Positions 58,019 to 64,000 of a stretch of DNA of 64,000 nucleotides are shown here, in pieces. Position numbers and translations under genes: made by a program. Location of the stretch: positions 293,719 through 357,718 of the forward strand of contig NZ_PPTR01000004.1 of assembly GCF_003339845.1 (NCBI RefSeq), given 5' to 3'. The DNA is from Gordonibacter sp. 28C (GTDB lineage: Bacteria > Actinomycetota > Coriobacteriia > Coriobacteriales > Eggerthellaceae). Within the stretch, counting starts at the first letter, position 1. Each line of letters starts with the position of its first letter. Below the pieces are notes generated by a model. It saw only the letters and a program-made list of their open reading frames with translations, was not told the DNA's origin and did no database searches.

Positions 58019-59002
58019 CTACCCTTCCTCGCGCGGCGCGACGACGCCGCTGCGCGCGGCGGCGAGCAGCTCGGCGAGATCGGGCTCGTCCTCCTCGACC
58101 GGCTGCTCGCCGCGGGGCGCGACGACGTCGAAGCCGTCGGTGGCCGCCGCCAGCGCGCCGGTGTAGGCCGGCGTGGCGTCGCCTGCCGCGCGCAGGAACT
58201 GCGCGCCCGCCGCGCGCAGGCGCGCGGCGGCCTCCACCATGACGTCGGGGCAGTAATAGGGGTTCTCCGGCGTGGCGGCACCCTGCCTCGGAGCGTGCTC
58301 GGCGACGCGCAGCTGCACGAGCACGGGCAGGTCGACCGCCGCGCAGACGCGCTCCACCAGCGCCGCGACCCGCTCGACCGGGGCCCCTGAGGCGAAGCCG
58401 GCCACGGAGGCGCCGAACTCGCCCATGAGCGCCGCCGCCTCTTCGATCGTCGTGCGCCCGTCGGGCATGAGACCGTCGCCGTCCACGTCGACCGATGCGA
58501 ACACGGGAAGGTCGCTCGCCTGGCGCACGCCCATGAGCGCGCATTTGAGGTCGACGGGGTTCGCGAAGCCGCCGAAGAGGAACGCGTCGAACGTGCAGCC
58601 CTCGAAAGCGCGGGCGGCGCGGGCGTACTGGCTGCGGCTCTCGTTGAGCGACGCCGCGCTGGAGCCGTCGAGCGGCAGCCCGCACGGCCCCACCTCCACC
58701 AGCACGTGCTGGGGCCTGAGCTCCCGCACGGCCGCAAGAGCGGCGCGGGCCAACTCGCCCGCGTGGTCCTCCATGCCGTGGTGCGCGAGCCGCGCGGGGG
58801 CGATGCCCTCTGTGTTGGCGACGAGGCACTGCGCGCCCGCGATGGATTCGAGGCGCAGCGCGTCGCGCACGGCCTCGGGCTCGATGAGGTTCAGGTACTC
58901 CAGGTCGCGCGTCGTGTCGACGCCCTGGCGTGCGAGCACGGCGGCGATGGGGGCGGACAGCACGAGCATGTCTTTGTGGAAGCGCAGCGCTATATCTGAC
59001 AT
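58019..59002 (-). CDS. Homocysteine S-methyltransferase-like protein lacking zinc cysteines
   Basis: 327 aa (beta/alpha)8 protein aligned with the MetH N-terminal/BHMT family: LRFHKDMLVLSAPIAAVLARQGV, LRLESIAGAQCLVANTEGIAPARLAHHG, LVEVGPCG, then GASVAGFASGAPVERVAALVERV and AGAQFLRAAGDATPAYTGAL. At the positions where the family has GxNC and GGCCG zinc ligands this protein has GFAS and LRAAG, so the canonical thiolate zinc site is missing. It may use another methyl acceptor or be a non-catalytic relative. Start at 59002 with AAAGGA. Confidence 0.72.
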   Translation of the reverse strand: MSDIALRFHKDMLVLSAPIAAVLARQGVDTTRDLEYLNLIEPEAVRDALRLESIAGAQCLVANTEGIAPARLAHHGMEDHAGELARAALAAVRELRPQHVLVEVGPCGLPLDGSSAASLNESRSQYARAARAFEGCTFDAFLFGGFANPVDLKCALMGVRQASDLPVFASVDVDGDGLMPDGRTTIEEAAALMGEFGASVAGFASGAPVERVAALVERVCAAVDLPVLVQLRVAEHAPRQGAATPENPYYCPDVMVEAAARLRAAGAQFLRAAGDATPAYTGALAAATDGFDVVAPRGEQPVEEDEPDLAELLAAARSGVVAPREEG

Positions 59003-59341
59003 GAAGGTTCCTTTCTTCGACAGGTCCATGATACCGAAAACGCCGCCGTGCGCGAAGCGAGCGCCGGGAAAACCCGTCCCTTCGACAGAAGGCCGCCGCG
59101 CGCGCCACGCCGTCTTGATCATTCGAGCCACCGGACCGTCGAAGCCCTGTGCTGCAAACGAAAAACGCAAGGGTCGCTTGGCGTCCGGTCGCCGAGGGCC
59201 GCAGTCGCAGTATCTTCGCGCCAGCCGAAATTTCCCCGGCGCGCGAGCGGCGCCCGAGCGTCCGCGAGCGGCGGCCGCACTCGACCGAAGTGCAATTCAC
59301 CGACCGTGCACGGCCGCTGCACAAGACGAACACGCTTGCGC
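59003..59341. other. Intergenic region upstream of sRNA copy A
   Basis: 339 bp between the methyltransferase-like gene and the sRNA promoter. GC-rich; no gene, hairpin or repeat that I can support apart from the expected divergent promoters. Confidence 0.5.
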
Positions 59342-59371
59342 CATACGTTTTTCAACCTCGGCCCCTATAAT
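59342..59371 (+). promoter_or_regulatory. Promoter of sRNA copy A with conserved upstream block
   Basis: CATACGTTTTTCAA (59342-59355), 10 bp, then TATAAT (59366-59371). The same block with the same spacing precedes copies B and C, so it probably includes the -35 or an activator site. Confidence 0.75.
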
Positions 59372-59377
59372 GGATCC

Positions 59378-59513
59378 TGCAAGCGAAAGGCTCCCCTCCT
59401 TTCAGTTTGCACTGCTTGTACCCCTTACAAAGCAGTAGCGGTGTCCAAGAGCACCGCATCATCCCCTCCTTGTGGCCCGGTGGAGCTCCCCTCTCCCCGG
59501 GCCGATCTTTTTT
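59378..59513 (+). ncRNA. C-rich-loop small RNA, copy A
   Basis: About 136 nt, TATAAT to T-tract. Four hairpins: SL1 GCAAGC/GTTTGC plus AAAGG/CCTTT with loop CTCCCCT (59391-59397); SL2 CTGCTT/AAGCAG with a CCCC loop (59421-59424); SL3 GCGGTG/CACCGC (59438-59457); terminator SL4 GGCCCGG/CCGGGCC plus GGAG/CTCC, loop CTCCCCT (59486-59492), then TTTTTT. Between SL3 and SL4 is single-stranded CCCCTCCTT (59463-59471). The C-rich loops mimic the 16S anti-Shine-Dalgarno, so the RNA should pair with ribosome-binding sites. No known family recognised. Confidence 0.82.
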
Positions 59514-59602
59514 CCAGCTCGGTTTAGGCATAACCCCGATTGCTTGCGGTGTTCCCCGACGCTATGATGGGGAAACGGCGTCGAAGGGAATGAGAGGGCG
59601 GC

Positions 59603-60742
59603 ATGTACCTTAAGGACAAGGTGTCGAAGCTGCCGCTGCCCGTCGTGCCGGCCACGCTCGGCCTGCTCGTGCTGAGCGGCGTGTACGACGCGCTCGGATT
59701 CCCCCTCGTGCATTGGATCGCCGTGGCGGCGTCCACCGTCGTGGTGGCGCTCTACGCCCTCAAGATCGCCTTCCATCTGCGCAGCGTCGTGGCGGCCGAG
59801 TACGCCAACCCCATGCTGGCCGCGCTCTACCCCACCGTCCCCATGCTCGTCATGGTGCTGTGCGTGTTCTATGCGCAGCTCTTCCCTGCCGCGTGGACGG
59901 CGGCGCAGGTCGTGTTCTTCACCATGTTCGGCGTGCTGTGCGTGCACGTGGCGGTGTTCTTCGCGCGCTTCTTCCTGCGCCGATTCGAATGGAAGACGTT
60001 CATGCCCAGCTGGTACGTCACCACGAACGGCGTGATGGTGTCCACCGTCGCCGGCATGGCCTTCATGCCCGAGCCGTTGGCGGCGGGCGTCGTGGCGTGG
60101 GGCATCGCCATCTACGCGGCGGTGACGCCGTTCATGCTCTGGCGCATGAAGCGCTGCGAGGTGGCCGAGTCCACGATGCATTCGCAGGCCATCATGCTGG
60201 GTCCGTGCAGCATGTGCCTGGTGTCCTACGTCAACGCGCTCCCCGATCCGAACCTCGTGGTGATGGCGCTGCTGTTCGTCTGCGAGGCCGTGTCGCTCGT
60301 CTACGTGGTGGCGAAGCTGCCGAAGTTCTTCAGCGTGCGGTTCCACCCCGGCTACGCGGGCATGACGTTCCCCATGGCCGTGGGGTTGCTGGCCACGCAC
60401 GGGTTCGCCGCGGCGCTCGAGAGCGCCGGATTCGCGGGTGCCGCATGGGCCGTCGAGCAGCTGGCCGGCGTGCAGCTCGTGCTGGCGACCACCATCGTGG
60501 CCGTGGTGAGCGCGCGCTTCCTCGGCATGCTTGCGGCCGGGCTCAAAGCCGACCGCGCGTCCGGAGCGCTCGCACCCGACCAGCTGGCGGCCTTGCGCGC
60601 GTTGAGGGCGTACCTGCGTCGCGGCGCCCGAGACGTGGCCCCCGGCTCGGGCGATTTCGTGCCCGTGGCGGCCGGCATCGCATGCGAGGCGGATTGCGAC
60701 GACGCGGGCGACGGAGCGGTGGGCGCGGGCGGGCGCGTCTAG
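59603..60742 (+). CDS. TDT-family transporter (TehA/Mae1-like)
   Basis: 379 aa, about ten membrane helices, starting MYLKDKVSKLPLPVVPATLGLLVLSGVYDALGFPLVHW. Pattern and helix motifs (LVMVLCVFYAQLFP; FHPGYAGMTFPMAVGLLAT, equivalent to the TehA P-x-G region) identify the tellurite-resistance/dicarboxylate transporter family, anion channels or exporters. Substrate undetermined. The C-terminal 60 residues are cytoplasmic and polar. It lies between sRNA copies A and B on the same strand. Confidence 0.85.
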   Translation: MYLKDKVSKLPLPVVPATLGLLVLSGVYDALGFPLVHWIAVAASTVVVALYALKIAFHLRSVVAAEYANPMLAALYPTVPMLVMVLCVFYAQLFPAAWTAAQVVFFTMFGVLCVHVAVFFARFFLRRFEWKTFMPSWYVTTNGVMVSTVAGMAFMPEPLAAGVVAWGIAIYAAVTPFMLWRMKRCEVAESTMHSQAIMLGPCSMCLVSYVNALPDPNLVVMALLFVCEAVSLVYVVAKLPKFFSVRFHPGYAGMTFPMAVGLLATHGFAAALESAGFAGAAWAVEQLAGVQLVLATTIVAVVSARFLGMLAAGLKADRASGALAPDQLAALRALRAYLRRGARDVAPGSGDFVPVAAGIACEADCDDAGDGAVGAGGRV

Positions 60743-60924
60743 CGAGGGCGAGGCGCGTCGAGCGGGTGCCGCGGGGCCTCGCGGCGCAGCGGCGGAACGC
60801 CCCGCGCCGTCCGTCGACCGCGCCTCGACGACCCGCTTCAAAGCGAAGGCCCGCGAAAAGGCGAGCAAGTTCATACAATTGTTACATTCGCGGCCCCTAA
60901 TTCACAAAACGGCCACTCCTCCGT

Positions 60925-60954
60925 CATATGTTTTTCAAGGTCAACTTTTATACT
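60925..60954 (+). promoter_or_regulatory. Promoter of sRNA copy B
   Basis: CATATGTTTTTCAA (60925-60938), 10 bp, TATACT (60949-60954). Same architecture as copies A and C. Confidence 0.75.
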
Positions 60955-60960
60955 GTGAGA

Positions 60961-61096
60961 CAGCAAACGAAAGGCTCCCCTCCTTTTCAGTTTGCATCTG
61001 CTTTATCCCCTTAAAAGCAGAAGTGGCGCCCAATAGGCGCCATCATCCCCTCCTTGTGGCCCGGCGGAGCTCCCCTCTCCCCGGGCCGATCCTTTT
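60961..61096 (+). ncRNA. C-rich-loop small RNA, copy B
   Basis: The most diverged copy, with compensatory changes that support the fold. SL1 is closed by GCAAAC/GTTTGC (GCAAGC/GCTTGC in copy C); SL3 is TGGCGCC-CAATA-GGCGCCA instead of GCGGTG/CACCGC. The loops CTCCCCT, CCCCTT and the linker CCCCTCCTT are unchanged. A GGCCCGG/CCGGGCC terminator with CTTTTC follows. The pattern of conserved loops and covarying stems is that of a functional RNA. Confidence 0.82.
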
Positions 61097-61207
61097 CTCG
61101 GCCCAAGCCCTTCGCGTCCGCATTTGCTTTCGCGACCGCCAACAGGTCGTCGTTACCGAATCGTCATATTCGAACCCTCCGTGTCGACAAAACGAGCACG
61201 TGCAACT

Positions 61208-61237
61208 CATATGTTCTTCAAGGTCAACTTTTATAAT
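61208..61237 (+). promoter_or_regulatory. Promoter of sRNA copy C
   Basis: CATATGTTCTTCAA (61208-61221), 10 bp, TATAAT (61232-61237). Between block and -10 it shares GGTCAACTTT with copy B. Confidence 0.75.
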
Positions 61238-61243
61238 AGGTTC

Positions 61244-61379
61244 TGCAAGCGAAAGGCTCCCCTCCTTTTCAGCTTGCACTGCTTGTAACCCCTTGCAAAG
61301 CAGTAGCGGTGTCCAAGAACACCGCACACCCCCTCCTTGTGGCCCGGCGAGCTCCCCTCTCGCCGGGCCGATCCTTTTC
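61244..61379 (+). ncRNA. C-rich-loop small RNA, copy C
   Basis: Same fold as copies A and B. SL1 GCAAGC/GCTTGC with AAAGG/CCTTT; SL2 CTGCTT/AAGCAG; SL3 GCGGTGT-CCAAGA-ACACCGC; linker CCCCTCCTT; terminator GGCCCGGCGAG/CTCGCCGGGCC, a perfect 11-bp stem with loop CTCCCCT, then CTTTTC. Starts about 150 bp after the end of copy B, in tandem. Confidence 0.82.
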
Positions 61380-61429
61380 TCGGCGACACGCGTGCTCCGG
61401 ACGCGCGGGCATTCGCCCTCGACAACCGA

Positions 61430-61465
61430 AAACGACCGGGCTGCGCTTGCGCATCCCGGTCGTTT
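61430..61465. terminator. Bidirectional terminator between sRNA C and the metallophosphoesterase gene
   Basis: AAACGACCGGG (61430-61440) pairs with CCCGGTCGTTT (61455-61465); inside is a second stem TGCGC-TT-GCGCA. T-rich on one side and A-rich on the other. It ends the minus-strand gene 40 bp after its stop. Confidence 0.85.
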
Positions 61466-61505
61466 CTTCCGCCACGCTCCCGACGGGCCCGCTTGCCCGA
61501 AATCG

Positions 61506-64000
61506 CTAGGCCTCTTCGTCGGTCCCTTCGCCTCTGGATGCCGCGAACGCCGCGAGCGCGGCCGCGCCGGCGACTCCCGCCACGCCGGCCGCCGCTCCGA
61601 GCCAGGACTGGTCGCCCGTCTTCACGAGGGGCGTGAGGGTCTTGCCGCCCGAGCCGCTTCCGGCCGTGCCGCCGCTTCCGGCCGTGCCGCCGTTGCCGCC
61701 CGTGCCGCCGTTGCCGCCCGTGCCACCCGTGCCGCCGTCTCCGCCGTCTCCGCCGCCGTCTCCGCCGTCGCCCCCATCTCCACCATCTCCACCATCTCCA
61801 CCATCGCCGCCCGAGCCGTCGTCGACGTTGCGCATGACCACATCGAACTGGGAGAGCCGCTCCACGTCGCTCAAGGTCACCGTATCGCCGTCCGCCACCG
61901 CAATCGGAAGCGTCTCGCTATCGCCCTGCGCATGGGCGACGAACACCTCCGCAAGCTCTCCCGACCAACCTGCAGCCACCGGCAGCGTTATGGTCAGCGG
62001 CTCGATAGGCTGGGCGTCCTGCCCGTCGGAAGCCTTGAGCGTCACGTCGAACGAGGCGATGAGCTTGTCGTTCTCGGCAAGCTCGGCCTTCGGGCTCGCC
62101 GAGGTGTCCACCACGACGAGCGACTGGCTGGAAGCCACGCCCGCCACCGTGACGCCCGTCGCCTCGTCGGTCACCGTGCCGGTCTCCTCGCTCGGCATGA
62201 CCTTCGACGCCTCGTAGGCGGCCGCCGCCTCCTCGGCAGAGAAGCAGCGGGGGTACAGCCGGGCGAGCGCTATGCGCGTGCCGGCCTTGCAGTTGTAGGT
62301 CGCCTCGGCCTCGCCGTTGGAAGCCATGTCGGACCCCACCAGGTAGCGCGTGTGCGAGGGAACGGTCATGTTCCCCGAAGCGTTCTTGCTGTCGGCCAGC
62401 TGGCCGTTCACGTACAGGCTCACCTTGCCGCCGCCGAACGTCGCCATCACGTGCACCCACTCGTCGGCCGCGATGGAGGCGGACGGGGTAACGCGTCCGC
62501 CGCTGGCGTTGAACCAGTACTCCACCTTGCCCTTCTCTACCTCGATGCCCGCCCCGGCGCTCTGCTGGTTCGAGAACACGCACTGGTCGGCGTTCACGTC
62601 CACCATTTTGAACAGGCACTCTGCAGTGGACTGGCCGACGAAGTAATCGTAGTCGCTCAAATCGAGCAGGTAGCCGTAACCGCCGTTGCCGTCCACCTCG
62701 AGCACCGGCACGCTCGCGTCGGGGATGAGCGCGTCGTCTTCCACCAGGGAGCCGCCGTAGAGCTTTTCCTCATGCCCCCTGGCGTCGGCCACGCTGCCCG
62801 TGCGGTAATCGATGTCGAGGATGACCTCGGGGGCGGCAGGGGCCGCGGTCGTCGTGGCGACGATCGCGGGGAGCGGAGAGCTCACGCCCTTGTCGCCGTT
62901 GTCGGCAAACGAGGTCTCGGCGAACACTTCCACCTTGTACGACGTGCCGCCGGAAAGCCCCGTCACCTTGACGCTCCAGGGTTCCTTGGTGTTCTCCTTG
63001 CGCAGCGCGCCCGCCCGATAGTAGTCGGAGAACACGCGGCGCTCCAGCGGATCGCCCGTCGCCTCGCCCGAGCCGTTCACCGGCGTGAGGACGATCTTGT
63101 AGTCGTGCACCATGTCGAGGTTGCTCTGCGAGCCCGCCGCGAACGCTGGGAACGAAACGGTGAACGCCGTGCTTTCCACCCCGGACACCGTCACCTTGCC
63201 GGCCATGGGGAGCGCCGGCGCCGCATTGGACGTGCGCGTGAGCAGGTAGGCGCACGCCGCGGCGGCGCCCGATGCGGCCACCATGCCCGGAACGTCGATA
63301 ACCCACGGTTCGTAGATCTGATAGGGACGTTCCTCGTTCATCAGGGGATACAGGTTGTAGCGCGCCACTTCCACGGTGTTGTCGTCCATGACGTCGAGCA
63401 CGAGGCACTGCGAAGCCTCGCCGTTGTAGGCCGGATACGAGCTGCCCGCTCCCGTGGAGGGGTCGTACATGGGATGCGGCACGTTGCGCTCGTTCTCGAA
63501 GTACGCGCCGAGCGTGGAGTCTTGGATGCAGGTGAAGCCCAGGCTCTGGTCGATGGAGCGCGCGTCCTCCACCGTGGCATGGCTATGGCCGGATATGTGG
63601 ATGATCTGCGGGTATTTCCGCATGAGGGCGGTCAGGTCGGTTCCGGTGCCCTGGCCGTACCGGCCGTTCCATTCCTCGGAGGTGTAAGCCGTGCCGTAGA
63701 TGCTGTGATGGCACAGAAGAAGGATGGGCGACCCCGGCGTGTAGGTGGCGGAATCGGCCTCTATCGCCTCGAGCGACTGCTTGAGGAAGTCGTAGTTGGC
63801 GACGTAGTAGTTGTCCCCCGACGTGTTGGGGCCGAGCGTGATAACGGGCACGCCCTTCACCGACAGCAGCTTGTTCGCGTCTTGGAGCAGGTACTGCTTG
63901 AACCGAGCGGGAGCGTTCGCCACACCGGGGTTGTACGTCTCGTGGTTTCCCTGGCAGAACACGAAATCGCTGTCGTCCGCGCCGGACCCCAGGGCGAAGG
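61506..64000 (-). CDS. Cell-wall-anchored metallophosphoesterase (N-terminus outside window)
   Basis: 831 codons visible; the frame is open to the window edge, so the real start lies beyond it. Order: calcineurin-like phosphoesterase with FCQGNHETY and ISGHSHATVED; a fibronectin III-like region (about 63220-62860); a LamG/concanavalin-like domain (YDYFVGQSTAECLFKMV ... IALARLYPRCFSAEEAAAAYEA); a further beta domain; a long Gly/Asp/Thr repeat linker (61640-61800); then LVKTGDQSW, a hydrophobic stretch and a charged tail, i.e. a sortase signal with LVKTG replacing LPXTG. Probably an extracellular nucleotidase or phosphodiesterase. Confidence 0.87.
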   Translation of the reverse strand, partial: FALGSGADDSDFVFCQGNHETYNPGVANAPARFKQYLLQDANKLLSVKGVPVITLGPNTSGDNYYVANYDFLKQSLEAIEADSATYTPGSPILLLCHHSIYGTAYTSEEWNGRYGQGTGTDLTALMRKYPQIIHISGHSHATVEDARSIDQSLGFTCIQDSTLGAYFENERNVPHPMYDPSTGAGSSYPAYNGEASQCLVLDVMDDNTVEVARYNLYPLMNEERPYQIYEPWVIDVPGMVAASGAAAACAYLLTRTSNAAPALPMAGKVTVSGVESTAFTVSFPAFAAGSQSNLDMVHDYKIVLTPVNGSGEATGDPLERRVFSDYYRAGALRKENTKEPWSVKVTGLSGGTSYKVEVFAETSFADNGDKGVSSPLPAIVATTTAAPAAPEVILDIDYRTGSVADARGHEEKLYGGSLVEDDALIPDASVPVLEVDGNGGYGYLLDLSDYDYFVGQSTAECLFKMVDVNADQCVFSNQQSAGAGIEVEKGKVEYWFNASGGRVTPSASIAADEWVHVMATFGGGKVSLYVNGQLADSKNASGNMTVPSHTRYLVGSDMASNGEAEATYNCKAGTRIALARLYPRCFSAEEAAAAYEASKVMPSEETGTVTDEATGVTVAGVASSQSLVVVDTSASPKAELAENDKLIASFDVTLKASDGQDAQPIEPLTITLPVAAGWSGELAEVFVAHAQGDSETLPIAVADGDTVTLSDVERLSQFDVVMRNVDDGSGGDGGDGGDGGDGGDGGDGGGDGGDGGTGGTGGNGGTGGNGGTAGSGGTAGSGSGGKTLTPLVKTGDQSWLGAAAGVAGVAGAAALAAFAASRGEGTDEEA

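Noticed and set aside
61640-61800. Repetitive GGN-codon stretch considered as a possible CRISPR or DNA repeat element
   Set aside because: It is the coding sequence of the Gly/Asp/Thr linker before the LVKTG signal; no spacer structure.

Overview
The window is high-GC (roughly 60-65%) bacterial chromosome. Gene density, codon use, frequent GTG/TTG starts, the sortase-linked surface proteins, NrdDG and the overall gene mix fit an anaerobic Coriobacteriia gut actinobacterium of the Eggerthella/Gordonibacter type. That assignment comes from protein style, not from a marker gene: no rRNA, tRNA or CRISPR array was seen.

Layout. (1) 1-8.5 kb, minus strand: a surface-polysaccharide operon headed by a NusG/LoaP-type antiterminator. 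It continues with a priming sugar-phosphate transferase, a WbuB-like glycosyltransferase, FnlA/FnlB/FnlC (UDP-L-FucNAc synthesis) and a WbpG/HisH/HisF-type amidotransferase set; together they predict an acetamidino-L-fucosamine residue. (2) 9.2-14.3 kb, plus strand: a small SPQTG surface protein, then class B sortase, LCP ligase, Wzz-like protein, tyrosine kinase and PHP phosphatase, i.e. the export, length-control and attachment side of the same glycan system. (3) 14.4-30.1 kb, minus strand: housekeeping. efp, a fused aroQ-pepP gene, aroB, aroK, aroC, aroE, yqeG, mltG, ruvX, alaS, an AI-2E-family permease, a DUF948-like protein and rarA. (4) 30.2-31.3 kb: a 6S-like RNA candidate and a HigBA-type toxin-antitoxin pair. 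(5) 31.5-38.1 kb: phosphate regulon (phoPR, pstSCAB) with a PstS whose two halves are in swapped order, then a molbindin. (6) 38.3-40.2 kb: a YwgA-like/HD-phosphohydrolase pair. (7) 40.4-46.5 kb: an 1835-residue MBG/InlB-repeat surface protein with an exact internal duplication. (8) 47.1-52.2 kb, plus strand: a transglutaminase-like lipoprotein and a compact type IV pilus operon (pilC, four pilin-like genes, pilT). (9) 52.4-59.0 kb, minus strand: DUF2804, MscS, NrdG/NrdD, and a methyltransferase-like protein lacking the zinc cysteines. (10) 59.3-64 kb: three copies of a structured small RNA around a TehA-type transporter gene, then the C-terminal part of a wall-anchored metallophosphoesterase that runs off the window.

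Most striking item: the three ~136-nt RNAs at 59378-59513, 60961-61096 and 61244-61379. Each has its own promoter, four stem-loops supported by compensatory changes between copies, a terminator, and repeated CUCCCCU / CCCCUCCUU segments complementary to Shine-Dalgarno sequences. They look like an undescribed multicopy sRNA family that could bind many mRNAs. Other notable items are the permuted PstS, the AroQ-PepP fusion, LoaP with a leader hairpin, a shared candidate Pho box, and an AT-rich inverted-repeat element next to ruvX.
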